Source: Streptomyces physcomitrii
GTDB lineage: Bacteria; Actinomycetota; Actinomycetes; Streptomycetales; Streptomycetaceae
Direction of reading: 5' to 3'
Length of the DNA: 64,000 bases
Assembly: GCF_012273655.1 (NCBI RefSeq)
Contig: NZ_JAAWWP010000004.1
Location: forward strand, 1 to 64,000
A program made the position numbers and the translations under genes. Shown here in pieces: positions 43,057 through 51,321 of this stretch; position 1 is the first letter of the stretch; each line of letters starts with the position of its first letter. The notes beneath the pieces are model-generated. The model was not told the origin of the DNA and ran no database searches. It saw nothing but the letters and a program-made list of their open reading frames with translations.

Positions 43057-43851
43057 TCACTCGCCGAGCCCGACCAGGTCCCGCAGCCGGCGGCCCTGGG
43101 CGGCGCGCTCGGCGGTCCGCTGGGTGTCCAGGTCCTTGGCGGTGGCGGCCTTCTGGAGCAGGGCCTTGGTCTCGATGACCGCGTTGCGGGGCGCCTGGAG
43201 CAGGGCCGCGGCGAGGTCCTTGGCGGCGGCGTCCAGTTCCTCGCGGGGAACGACCAGGTTGGCGAGACCGGTGCGCTCCGCCTCCTCGGCGTGGACGTAG
43301 CGGCCGGTGGCGCAGATCTCCAGGGCGCGGGCGTAGCCGACGAGGGAGACGAGCGGCTGGGTGCCGGTCAGGTCGGGCACCAGGCCGAGGCTGGTCTCCC
43401 GCATGGCGAACTGCACGTCCTCGGCGACGACACGCAGATCGCAGGCGAGCGCGAGCTGGAAACCGGCCCCGATGGCATGCCCCTGAACGGCGGCGACGGT
43501 CACCAGGTCGGTCCGCCGCCACCAGGTGAAGGCCTCCTGGTACTCGGCGATCGTCGCGTCGAGTTCCGCCTCGGGACCGCGCCCGAGGTCGACGAAGGAG
43601 GGCTCGCCCTCGAAGCCCTCGGGCGTGAAGGCCTGCCGGTCGAGACCGGCGGAGAAGGACTTGCCCTCGGCGCGCAGCACCACCACGCGCACACTGCCGG
43701 GCAGCGCGCGGCCGGCCTCGACAAGGGCACGCCAGAACGCGGGGCTCTGGGCATTGCGCTTGTCGGGATTGACGAGGGTCACCGTCGCCAGGTCGTTCTC
43801 GACGGTGAGCCGCACGCCGTCCTTGTCCAGTACAGGTGCGAGCGAAGTCAT
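43057..43851 (-). CDS. Enoyl-CoA hydratase/isomerase family protein
   Basis: A 264-residue crotonase-fold protein. Recognisable blocks are LATVTLVNPDKRNAQ, GKSFSAGLDRQAF (oxyanion-hole strand), VTVAAVQGHAIGAGFQLALACDLRV (second oxyanion region) and MRETSLGLVPDLTGTQPL. In typical hydratases Glu residues catalyse water addition; here the second Glu position falls near PDLTGT, so isomerase or other activity is possible. Substrate unknown. GGAGGGGCCC directly precedes ATG 43851. No fatty-acid degradation genes are adjacent. Confidence 0.9.
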   Translation of the reverse strand: MTSLAPVLDKDGVRLTVENDLATVTLVNPDKRNAQSPAFWRALVEAGRALPGSVRVVVLRAEGKSFSAGLDRQAFTPEGFEGEPSFVDLGRGPEAELDATIAEYQEAFTWWRRTDLVTVAAVQGHAIGAGFQLALACDLRVVAEDVQFAMRETSLGLVPDLTGTQPLVSLVGYARALEICATGRYVHAEEAERTGLANLVVPREELDAAAKDLAAALLQAPRNAVIETKALLQKAATAKDLDTQRTAERAAQGRRLRDLVGLGE

Positions 43852-43980
43852 GGGCCCCTCCGGTGGGTGCAGTCGGGCACGGGTTCCCGCGGAAACCCGT
43901 AAGTGACTGCACAGTAACCACCCGGCGGCCCGCAGGACCGACCGGGTGACCACCGCCGAAGGCAGTCGTGCCGCCCGGAA

Positions 43981-44202
43981 TCAGCCGGCCGAGGCCTTCT
44001 TGCCCCGCGTCGCTCCGCCACGACCACGCAGAACCACACCGGATTCGCTCAGCATCCGGTGCACAAAGCCATACGAGCGGCCGGTCTCCTCGGCCAGCGC
44101 TCGGATGCTCGCACCGGAGTCGTACTTCTTCTTCAGGTCTGCCGCGAGCTTGTCGCGCGCGGCGCCGGTAACCCGGCTGCCCTTCTTGAGAGTCTCGGCC
44201 AC
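43981..44202 (-). CDS. gbn: Gbn, GATC-binding nucleoid-associated protein
   Basis: A 73-residue DNA-binding protein. The sequence opens VAETLKKGSRVTGAARDKLA, a helix-turn-helix follows (SIRALAEETGRSYGFVHRML), and the tail is basic (VLRGRGGATRGKKASAG). I recognise it as the small actinobacterial protein described in S. coelicolor as the nucleoid-associated Gbn that binds GATC-containing sites genome-wide and affects development. The 73-residue length agrees. GAGGAGG lies just before GTG 44202. GATC lies 37 bases upstream, and four more cluster further up, hinting at autoregulation. Confidence 0.88.
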   Translation of the reverse strand: MAETLKKGSRVTGAARDKLAADLKKKYDSGASIRALAEETGRSYGFVHRMLSESGVVLRGRGGATRGKKASAG

Positions 44203-44588
44203 CCGGTCCTCCTCATGGGAAGTGCGCTCTGGGTTCTCATGATCACCCCTCCCGGGCTTCCTGGCCACCCATTCGGCAAGGTCTCTCCGACAAACATGGA
44301 ACCCGGGAGGCCTCGGCGACGTCCGCCGAATTCCGGGAGGCGGCCGGGATAAAGAAACAGAGTTGCCGGTTTGTCGAGTGAATTACCAGGTCAGCGCGGT
44401 ACGGCCGCGGAATTTCCCGGAGCGCGGCGGCGCCGGGGAAATTCCGTGTACGACACACCGCGGAGCCGGCGGGCCTCACACAGATGAGGGATCACTTGTC
44501 GGCCGAATGATCCATAAGCCGGGGATCAGCTATTCGATCAAGCAAAGGCGACCCCGGGAAGGGGGCCGCCGCCGCCCGCCGCCGGCCC
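44203..44588. promoter_or_regulatory. 386-bp upstream region of gbn with GATC sites
   Basis: Gene-free. It contains TGATCA (GATC at 44241-44244) close to the gbn start and four GATC tetramers between 44490 and 44539. The section 44350-44390 is relatively A/T-rich, where a gbn promoter may lie; the match TCGACA - 17 - CTTTAT on the minus strand (about 44350-44378) is weak. Confidence 0.5.
44490..44539. promoter_or_regulatory. Cluster of four GATC sites
   Basis: GATC occurs at 44490, 44509, 44524 and 44536, that is four times in 50 bases, between the ABC-F gene and gbn. Gbn is known to bind GATC, so this may be a binding platform. Function inferred. Confidence 0.5.
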
Positions 44589-46193
44589 TCAGGCCAGCGC
44601 GACGAGGTCCGCGTAGTCCGCGCCCCAGAGGTCCTCGACGCCGTCCGGGAGCAGAATGATCCGCTCCGGCTGGAGCGCCTCGACGGCGCCCTCGTCGTGG
44701 GTGACCAGGACGACGGCGCCCTTGTAGGTGCGCAGGGCGCCGAGGATCTCCGCGCGGCTCGCCGGGTCGAGGTTGTTGGTGGGCTCGTCGAGGAGGAGGA
44801 CGTTGGCCGAGGAGACCACCAGGGTGGCGAGCGCGAGCCGGGTCTTCTCGCCGCCGGAGAGCACGCCCGCGGGCTTGTCGACGTCGTCACCGGAGAAGAG
44901 GAAGGAGCCGAGCACCTTGCGCACCTCGACCAGGTCCAGGTCGGGCGAGGCCGAGCGCATGTTCTCCAGGACCGAGCGCTCCGGGTCGAGGGTCTCGTGC
45001 TCCTGGGCGTAGTAGCCGAGCTTGAGTCCGTGACCCTCCAGGACCTGCCCGGTGTCCGGCTTCTCGACGCCGCCGAGCAGGCGGAGCAGGGTGGTCTTGC
45101 CGGCGCCGTTGAGGCCGAGGATGACGACCCGGGAGCCCTTGTCGATGGCGAGGCCCACGTCGGTGAAGATCTCCAGGGAGCCGTACGACTTGGACAGGCC
45201 CTCGGCGGTGAGCGGGGTCTTTCCGCAGGGCGCGGGCTCGGGGAAGCGGAGCTTGGCGACCTTGTCGCTGCGGCGCTCGTCCTCCAGGCCCGCGAGGAGC
45301 TTCTCGGCGCGGCGGGCCATGTTCTGCGCGGCGACGGTCTTGGTCGCCTTCGCCCGCATCTTGTCGGCCTGCGAGTTGAGGGCGGCGGCCTTCTTCTCGG
45401 CGTTCTGCCGTTCGCGCCGGCGGCGCTTCTCGTCGGCCTCGCGCTGCTGCTGGTACAGCCGCCAGCCCATGTTGTAGACGTCGATCGCGGAGCGGTTGGC
45501 GTCCAGGTAGAAGACCTTGTTGACGACCGTCTCGACCAGGTCGACGTCGTGGGAGATCACGATGAAGCCGCCGCGGTAGGTCTTCAGATAGTCGCGCAGC
45601 CAGACGATGGAGTCGGCGTCGAGGTGGTTGGTCGGCTCGTCGAGGAGCAGGGTGTCGGCGTCGGAGAAGAGGATCCGCGCGAGTTCGACGCGGCGGCGCT
45701 GGCCGCCGGAGAGGGTGTGCAGGGGCTGGCCGAGCACCCGGTCGGGCAGGTTGAGCGCCGCGGCGATGGTGGCCGCCTCGGCCTCGGCCGCGTAGCCGCC
45801 CTTGGTGAGGAACTCGGTCTCCTGGCGCTCGTACTGGCGCAGCGCCTTCTCGCGGGTGTTGCCGCTGCCGCTCGCGATGCGCTGCTCGTTCTCGCGCATC
45901 TTGCGCAGCAGGGTGTCGAGCCCGCGCGCGGAGAGGATGCGGTCGCGCGCGAAGACGTCGAGGTCGCCGGTGCGCGGGTCCTGCGGGAGGTAGCCGACCT
46001 CGCCGGAGCGGGCGACGGTGCCGGCGGCGGGAATGGCCTCACCGGCGAGGACCTTGGTGAGGGTGGTCTTGCCCGCGCCGTTGCGGCCGACGAGGCCGAT
46101 GCGGTCGCCCTTGGCGACGCGGAAGGTGGCGGACTCGATGAGGATGCGGGCGCCGGCTCGCAGCTCGACGCCAGAGGCGGTGATCACGGTCAT
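44589..46193 (-). CDS. ABC-F family ATPase (ribosome-associated type)
   Basis: A 534-residue soluble protein with two ABC domains and no membrane part. Walker A motifs are GRNGAGKTT and GLNGAGKTT, signatures LSGGQRRRV and LSGGEKTRL, and Walker B LLLDEPTNHLD and LLLDEPTNNLD. The inter-domain linker (about 240-315) is Arg/Lys/Ala-rich (EADEKRRRRERQNAEKK), as in ABC-F proteins that act on the ribosomal P/E sites. Some members give antibiotic resistance and others are housekeeping factors; the class cannot be decided here. ATG 46193 begins MTVITASGVELRAG. A tiny reading frame lies 55 bases upstream. Confidence 0.93.
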   Translation of the reverse strand: MTVITASGVELRAGARILIESATFRVAKGDRIGLVGRNGAGKTTLTKVLAGEAIPAAGTVARSGEVGYLPQDPRTGDLDVFARDRILSARGLDTLLRKMRENEQRIASGSGNTREKALRQYERQETEFLTKGGYAAEAEAATIAAALNLPDRVLGQPLHTLSGGQRRRVELARILFSDADTLLLDEPTNHLDADSIVWLRDYLKTYRGGFIVISHDVDLVETVVNKVFYLDANRSAIDVYNMGWRLYQQQREADEKRRRRERQNAEKKAAALNSQADKMRAKATKTVAAQNMARRAEKLLAGLEDERRSDKVAKLRFPEPAPCGKTPLTAEGLSKSYGSLEIFTDVGLAIDKGSRVVILGLNGAGKTTLLRLLGGVEKPDTGQVLEGHGLKLGYYAQEHETLDPERSVLENMRSASPDLDLVEVRKVLGSFLFSGDDVDKPAGVLSGGEKTRLALATLVVSSANVLLLDEPTNNLDPASRAEILGALRTYKGAVVLVTHDEGAVEALQPERIILLPDGVEDLWGADYADLVALA

Positions 46194-46510
46194 ACTCCGG
46201 GCAGGGTGGAAGGACGGCGGGCGGACGGACGGGGGCGTCGGACGCCGTCTAATGCACAAGGAGAATGGCCATGGGCCAATCCTAACGGCGGCGGCAAGCG
46301 CTTTTTCCCGGGCCCGGCGGCCCAACAGGCGCCCGGACCGGGCCGATACGCCCTCCGGCGCGGCTCCCGGCCGCCGGGCGAGGCCGCGCCCGAGGCCGGG
46401 CGGCGGGTGGCTGCCCGCGGAGTCCGGGCCGTTGTCAGTACCGGGTGCCAGACTGTGGAACCGGTCACATCAGGACCGTACGACGCACGAGGCGCACGAG
46501 GAGACAGACC
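46194..46510. promoter_or_regulatory. 317-bp divergent gap between the ABC-F and VOC genes
   Basis: It contains a candidate minus-strand -10 element (TAGGAT at about 46279-46284), a seven-codon frame (46249-46272) and a small hairpin GGCGT-CCG-ACGCC (about 46233-46246) before the ABC-F start. The rest (46290-46500) is GC-rich without clear structure, apart from the unplaced VOC promoter. Confidence 0.45.
46249..46272 (-). CDS. Candidate 7-residue leader peptide MAILLVH upstream of the ABC-F gene
   Basis: ATG GCC ATT CTC CTT GTG CAT TAG on the minus strand. Six bases separate the TAGGAT -10-like hexamer from this ATG, so transcription could begin at the A and the frame be leaderless. The hairpin GGCGTCCGACGCC follows immediately, then the ABC-F start. 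Leader peptides control several antibiotic-responsive ABC-F genes; assignment here is inference. Confidence 0.35.
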   Translation of the reverse strand: MAILLVH

Positions 46511-46924
46511 ATGGCAAACCCTCCGGCGGGAACCGCGAGCATCTACCCCACCCTGCTCTACGCCGACGCCAAGGCGGCCATCGCCCAGCTCAAGGAGGCC
46601 TTCGGCTTCACCGAGGTGGCCGTGTACGAGGACGAGGACGGCACCGTGCTCCACGCCGAGCTGGCCCAGGGCAACGGCGCGGTGATGCTGGGCTCCAAGG
46701 GCCGCGGCGGCGCCTTCGACGCCGCGATGAAGAACGCGGGCCCCGCGGGGGTCTACATCGTGGTGGACGAGGTGGACGCCCACCACGCGCGGGCGGCCGC
46801 GCAGGGCGCGGAGATCCTGATGCCGCCGACCGATCAGGACTACGGCAGCCGGGACTACATGGCCCGCGACCTGGAGGGCAATGTGTGGAGCTTCGGTACG
46901 TACGCGCCCGAGCTGCCCCGGTAG
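46511..46924 (+). CDS. VOC (glyoxalase/bleomycin-resistance) superfamily protein
   Basis: A 137-residue protein of the PhnB-like VOC group. The pattern is the usual pair of beta-alpha-beta-beta-beta modules: YPTLLYADAKAAIAQLKEAF, VLHAELAQGNGAVMLGSKG, GVYIVVDEVDAHHARA and a final DYMARDLEGNVWSFGTY. Metal-ligand candidates are His in VLHAEL and Glu in DLEGNVW. Function could be small-molecule binding or a lyase/isomerase; there is no evidence for resistance. ATG 46511 follows GAGACAGACC. Confidence 0.87.
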   Translation: MANPPAGTASIYPTLLYADAKAAIAQLKEAFGFTEVAVYEDEDGTVLHAELAQGNGAVMLGSKGRGGAFDAAMKNAGPAGVYIVVDEVDAHHARAAAQGAEILMPPTDQDYGSRDYMARDLEGNVWSFGTYAPELPR

Positions 46925-46963
46925 CACTCGGCGGCGGGCGGTCCGGACACCCCGGAGGCGGGC

Positions 46964-48358
46964 TCAGGCGCCGCCGGTGTGCACCTGGAAGGCGGCCCGG
47001 CGCACGGCCTTGGCCAGCGCAGGGTCGGGGTGCGCGGCGGCCAGGGCGACGAGCACCTGCACGGTGCGCGGGTGGCCCACCGCCTGGACCGCCTTGAGGA
47101 AGGCCGGGATGGAGGGTTCGAGCGCCGACTCCAGGTGGCGGACGAGGAGTTGGGCCTCACCGTGGTCGGCCACGGCGGCCGCGGTGTCCACCCAGAGCCA
47201 GGTGGCCTCGGTACGGGTCAGCGCGAGCTGGGCGTCCTCCGGGTCGGCACCGGCGAGTTCGGCGAGCCACAGCAGGGCGTAGGGCCGCAGCGAGATCTCA
47301 CCGAGCACCGCGCGCACCTCGCCCTCGGCGGGGGCGCCCACCACCCGCAGGGCGTCGAAGGCGAGCCCGCGGAGCAGGGCGTCCTCCCCTCGGGCGGCGG
47401 CGAGGAGTTCGTGGACGGCGCTGCCGACGGGGCGGGCGGCGAGCCAGGCGCGGTACTCCGCGCGGGCCGCGTTCGGCCGCAGCGGGGCGCAGCCGCGGAG
47501 CATGTCCTCGGCGGACTGCTCGATATTGCCCGCCGGGCTCTGCGCGGCGACGCAGATCTGCTCCAGCTTGACCCACACCGCCCAGTTGCCGAGCGGGGTG
47601 AGGGCGGCCTGCCCGTCTGCGCAGGTGAGCGCGCCCACCGCGGTGAGCGCGCCGAGGGCCCAGTCGAGCAGCGGGGCGAGCTGGGCCTGTTCGGCGCCCT
47701 CGGGCAGCGGCTCCGGCTGCGGCCCGTAGGGGATCTCGCAGCGGCCGCTGCGCAGTTCGCTGACCCGCTGGTCGAGGAGGTCGAGGAGCTGCTCCACGGG
47801 GACCGGCCCCGCGGAGAGCTGGAGAAGGGAGAGCACCTGGGGCATGGCGCCGACGACCTCGCCGACGGCGGCCCCGCCGATGCCCTCCGGGCCCTGGCGC
47901 ACCAGCGACCAGGCGTCGAAGAGCGCCACCCAGCCGCGCAGCACGGCGCTGTCGTCGCGGTCCCAGGCCCGCAGCCGCCAGCCGGGGCGGGCGGTGCCGT
48001 CCTGCGCCTCGACCAGACCGGCCAGCCGCGCGGTGTCCCAGTCGGCCCGTACCTGAGCGGGGGTCAGGCCGAGGGTGCGCGCGGCGAGTTCGACGGCGTC
48101 CTCGGTGAGGGCGCCGCCCGCGTCGGCCGGGGTCTGGCTGCCGGAGCGCACCCGGGTCCCGGCCCAGCGGGCGAGCCGGGCCGCACCGGCGAGGGAACGG
48201 CGCGCGAGCCCGGCCAGCTCGCCCTGTGCCGGGGTGCCCTCGGGCGGCCGTGGCGCGGGGCGCTTGGAGGCTCGCTGGGCCGCCGGGCGTGACGCGGCAG
48301 CGAGGGGACGGGAGCGGACGAGTCGGAGTCTGGAGTCGCGCGGGGTACGGGACGTCAC
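46964..48358 (-). CDS. Conserved hypothetical protein with HEAT-like C-terminus
   Basis: A 464-residue protein that I recognise only as a streptomycete conserved hypothetical. The N-terminal 50 residues are basic and disordered. Residues about 60-270 are helical with winged-helix character (LTEDAVELAARTLGLTPAQV and GLVEAQDGTARPGWRLR), followed by Leu/Ala/Glu-rich helical pairs to the C-terminus resembling HEAT repeats (SAVHELLAAARGEDALLRGL, then LLVRHLESALEPSIPAFLKA). No catalytic motif is seen. GTG 48358 (VTSRTPRDSR) is a guess. It converges on the VOC gene. Confidence 0.75.
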   Translation of the reverse strand: MTSRTPRDSRLRLVRSRPLAAASRPAAQRASKRPAPRPPEGTPAQGELAGLARRSLAGAARLARWAGTRVRSGSQTPADAGGALTEDAVELAARTLGLTPAQVRADWDTARLAGLVEAQDGTARPGWRLRAWDRDDSAVLRGWVALFDAWSLVRQGPEGIGGAAVGEVVGAMPQVLSLLQLSAGPVPVEQLLDLLDQRVSELRSGRCEIPYGPQPEPLPEGAEQAQLAPLLDWALGALTAVGALTCADGQAALTPLGNWAVWVKLEQICVAAQSPAGNIEQSAEDMLRGCAPLRPNAARAEYRAWLAARPVGSAVHELLAAARGEDALLRGLAFDALRVVGAPAEGEVRAVLGEISLRPYALLWLAELAGADPEDAQLALTRTEATWLWVDTAAAVADHGEAQLLVRHLESALEPSIPAFLKAVQAVGHPRTVQVLVALAAAHPDPALAKAVRRAAFQVHTGGA

Positions 48359-48693
48359 AGGTGCAGTCTTCCGGTTGACGGTCCGAAAACCCAAACGGAA
48401 TGACGTACACCGCTCCCTGGACCCCCGGATGAACGGGGTGAGGACCGCCCCGGACAGGGCGAAACGGAAGTGCCACTACTGGCCGGTTTCCGCCCCCTGC
48501 CCGCCGCCTGTCCGCCGTGCGGGACGGCCCGGCAAGATCGTCGGGGAGGCACCGGAGGAATGCCGGAGGAGGCCTGGAGGGAGAGGAGACCGGAAGAGGA
48601 GTGACGCGAGGGAGCCGCGGGGAAGCGGCGAGCACGCCCCGCCCGGAGAGGGAGGACACCCCGGCCGGAGGGGAGAGCCCCCGGGCGGAGACC
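48359..48693. other. 335-bp gap with a purine-rich tract
   Basis: No gene recognised. The half next to the hypothetical gene carries its promoter region. From about 48538 to 48690 the plus strand is strongly purine-rich with repeated GGAGG/GAGAGG words, downstream of the minus-strand hydrolase gene. Confidence 0.45.
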
Positions 48694-49821
48694 TCAGACG
48701 AGCGGAGTGAGGAAGCGCCGCAGGGCCTCCTCGTACTCGGCGGGGGCCGCGTTCCACAGCGCCGCGTGCGAGGCGCGCGGGACCGTGTGCAGGCTGACCA
48801 GGTCCGGCCGCCGCTCGGCGAGCGCCAGGGAGAGGGCGTACGGGGCGAGCCGGTCCTCGGGGCTGTGGAAGAGCAGGGTGGGGGTGTCGAGGGCGGCCGC
48901 GGCACCGGCGGCGAGCCCGTCGCCGCGCAGTCCGGCGCGCCCCTGGGCGGCGCGCACCGCAAGCGGCAGGATCGGCGCCGGGGTGCGGCGCGCGGCGGCG
49001 AGCCCGCGCAGCGCGGCCTGCCAGCTGAGCACCGGGGAGTCGAGCACCAGGCCCACCACGCGCTCGCGCAGCGGGGAGTGGGTGACCGCGTGCAGGGCCA
49101 TCGCGGCGCCGGTGGACCAGCCGAGGAGGATGACCCGCTCGGCGCCGTAGCGGACGGCGTAGCGGATGGCCGCGTCCACATCGCGCCACTCGCGCTCGCC
49201 GAGCCTGCTCACGCCGTCCGGATTGCGCGGGGCGCCGAGGTCGCCACGGTAGGAGAGGGCGAGCACCGGCAGGCCGAAGTGCTGGAGCTGCTCCATCAGC
49301 ACCATCGGGTGCTCCCGGGTGGTGCCGAGCCCGTGCACCGCGATCACCCAGGTGGTCCGGGGGGCGGGCACGAACCAGGCCGGGAGGTCGCCGAGTTCGC
49401 CGGGCACGTCCACATCGGCGTAGTCGAGGCCGAGGGCGCTCAGCGGATCGCCGCGATAGACCTGCGGCGTGAACCGGACCCGGGTGCCGGACCGGACGCT
49501 GCCGTGCGTGACGGCGTCCAGCCGCCGCACCACGGTGTCGGCGGGCGAAGCGGGGTCCGCCTCCAGGACCGGGCCGGTGACCGCGTGGCAGCCGTCGCCG
49601 GTGAGGCCGAAGACGCCGGGGCGCAGCGAGGCCAGGGAGCGGGTGAGCATGATCCGTCCGGCTCCCGCCGCGTGGACGGTCAGCCGGGGTTCGGTGGGCA
49701 GCGGTCTGCCGGGCTCGGCCCGTAGGGCGGGCTCGCTGGCGAGGCGGCCGGCAGCCAGTGCCGCCGCGCCCACGCCGAGTACCGCGGAGACGGTCGCCGC
49801 CGTCGCTGTGACAGTGCGCAC
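48694..49821 (-). CDS. Alpha/beta hydrolase, exported or membrane-anchored
   Basis: A 375-residue alpha/beta-hydrolase. An N-terminal hydrophobic segment (about 5-28, TAATVSAVLGVGAAALAAG) suggests export or anchoring. The oxyanion HG motif is VIAVHGLGTTREHP, the nucleophile elbow is ILLGWSTGAAMALH (GxSxG with Ser), the acid is in FHSPEDRLAP and the catalytic His in RASHAALWN. The long N-terminal region (about 30-150) is not a standard domain. Substrate unknown. I start at GTG 49821 (VRTVTATAAT); the open frame upstream is repeat-derived. Confidence 0.85.
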   Translation of the reverse strand: MRTVTATAATVSAVLGVGAAALAAGRLASEPALRAEPGRPLPTEPRLTVHAAGAGRIMLTRSLASLRPGVFGLTGDGCHAVTGPVLEADPASPADTVVRRLDAVTHGSVRSGTRVRFTPQVYRGDPLSALGLDYADVDVPGELGDLPAWFVPAPRTTWVIAVHGLGTTREHPMVLMEQLQHFGLPVLALSYRGDLGAPRNPDGVSRLGEREWRDVDAAIRYAVRYGAERVILLGWSTGAAMALHAVTHSPLRERVVGLVLDSPVLSWQAALRGLAAARRTPAPILPLAVRAAQGRAGLRGDGLAAGAAAALDTPTLLFHSPEDRLAPYALSLALAERRPDLVSLHTVPRASHAALWNAAPAEYEEALRRFLTPLV

Positions 49822-50222
49822 CGCTCCAGTGTGGGTGCGGGACGCGGGGTCGGCCAGCGGAGGAAGTCCCGCGGGGCGCCGCCGGGGGACGCGATCCCCG
49901 CCCGCGGGACCGCGCGGGCGGTACGGGACCTGCACCCGCGATGCGAGGTCCGACCGGTACGCGGCGTACGCCCACGACCCGGCGCCAGGTCGATACGGGA
50001 CCGGCATGTGCGGTCCGGCGCTCGACCGACACCCGGACCTGCGACTACGACCCGGCGCTCCGCCGGTACGGGACCCGCATGGGCTCCGCCTGCGCGGGAC
50101 CCGCACGTGCGACCCGGCACCCGGTCGGCAGGGGGCCCGCACGTACGCCCCGCCGCCCAGCGGGCCCCACCTCGGCCTCGTCCGCTCGGCCCCGTCCGCC
50201 GCAGCGCCGGAAGCGGTCCCGT
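49822..50222. other. 401-bp gap largely filled with degenerate repeats
   Basis: Between the aldolase stop and the hydrolase start (both minus strand). About 240 bases are degenerate tandem repeats (49919-50162). The remaining part next to the hydrolase start should hold its promoter; none is clear. Confidence 0.5.
49919..50162. repeat. About seven degenerate tandem copies of a unit near 36 bp
   Basis: Units follow the pattern CGGTACGGGACCCGCAYGYG then CGACCCGGCGCYCGRC, with lengths of about 31 to 37 bases and strong drift. Examples start at 49919, 49955, 49992, 50027 and 50064. There are no spacers. Confidence 0.65.
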
Positions 50223-51113
50223 TCAGCCCGGCTCCCCGCCCCCCGCGTCGACTCCCTGCCCGTACCCCCCGAGCCGCTCCCCCGCCTCGTCGAGTTGGGC
50301 CTCGGTCAGGAGGGTGGGGGCGCGGCCGGGGACGGTGCTGGCGGTGAGCCAGAGGCGGCACATCCACTCCAGCTGGGCGGTGCGGTCGTAGGCCTGGTCG
50401 AGGCTCTCGCCGTAGGTGAGGGCGCCGTGGTTGCGGAGCAGGCAGCCGGTGCGGCCGCGCAGGGCGCGCAGGGCGGCCTCGGCGAGTTCGGGGCTGCCGT
50501 AGAGGGCGTAGTCGGCCACCCGGGGCGGGCCGCCGAGGGCGGCTGCCATGTAGTGGATGGGCGGGAGCCGGTCCACCAGGGTGGAGACGGCCGTCGCGTG
50601 GACGGCGTGGGTGTGGACGATCGCGGCGGCGTCGGTCGCGGCGTACACGGCGAGGTGCAGGGGGAGTTCGCTGGTCGGCTTGAGGTGGCCGTGGACAGTG
50701 CGCCCCCGGAGGTCGACGGCGAGGAGGTCCGCCGCGGTCAGCCGGTCGTAGGGCACGCCGGTCGGGGTGACCAGGACGGTGTCGCCGAGCCGGACCGAGA
50801 CATTGCCGGAGGTGCCGACGACCAGCCCCTCGGCCACGGTCCTGCGCGCGGTCGCCACCAGCGCGGCCCAGGCCGCGTCGAGCGCGGGGCGCCCGGCCGC
50901 CGGGAGCCGCGCGGCCGATGCCGCCGGGACCCCTCCGGCCGGAACCGCCCGGGCGTCCGCGCCCGGTGCCGATGCGGATACGGATGCGGATGCCGCCTGA
51001 GCCTCCGCGCCCGATGCCATCCGGGCTTCCGCGTCCGGTGCCGCCGGAGCTTCCGCGTCCGGTCCCGTCGTGCGCTCGTCTCCGGTCCTTGCCGGGGGTG
51101 TGTCCTCGTCCAT
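50223..51113 (-). CDS. Class II aldolase/adducin family protein
   Basis: A 296-residue protein. A long disordered Ala/Asp/Glu/Pro N-terminus (about 1-75) precedes a fuculose-1-phosphate-aldolase-type domain. The catalytic Glu is in KPTSELPLHLAVY, zinc-ligand His in IVHTHAVHATAVS and a third His in LLRNHGALTYGESL; the phosphate loop is GTSGNVSVR. It probably cleaves or epimerises a sugar phosphate; the substrate is unknown. ATG 51113 is the first credible start. The disordered N-terminus is unusual for the family and may mean translation begins later. Confidence 0.87.
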   Translation of the reverse strand: MDEDTPPARTGDERTTGPDAEAPAAPDAEARMASGAEAQAASASVSASAPGADARAVPAGGVPAASAARLPAAGRPALDAAWAALVATARRTVAEGLVVGTSGNVSVRLGDTVLVTPTGVPYDRLTAADLLAVDLRGRTVHGHLKPTSELPLHLAVYAATDAAAIVHTHAVHATAVSTLVDRLPPIHYMAAALGGPPRVADYALYGSPELAEAALRALRGRTGCLLRNHGALTYGESLDQAYDRTAQLEWMCRLWLTASTVPGRAPTLLTEAQLDEAGERLGGYGQGVDAGGGEPG

Positions 51114-51321
51114 GGCGGTGATCCTGCCAGGCGGGCGGCCGCCGGGCTCCTGCCGGGCGGGGACCGGCGACCTGGGCGTACTCCCGTGACGGGGCCTCAC
51201 CACGCCCCGTACGCCCCATTTATGAATATTGATCAGATAAGCGTGTTACTCCACAGAATCTAGACAAACCATGACTAATCTCGCCGAAGATTTGTCCTGC
51301 ACATCGCGACCCGGGGGCAAC

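Noticed and set aside
49919..50162. CRISPR-like or coding repeat
   Set aside because: Units abut without spacers and drift strongly; peptide readings in all frames are low complexity.
48694..51219. 841-residue hydrolase including an upstream frame
   Set aside because: Residues encoded beyond 49821 come from degenerate repeats and the antisense of the aldolase; the hydrolase starts at about 49821.
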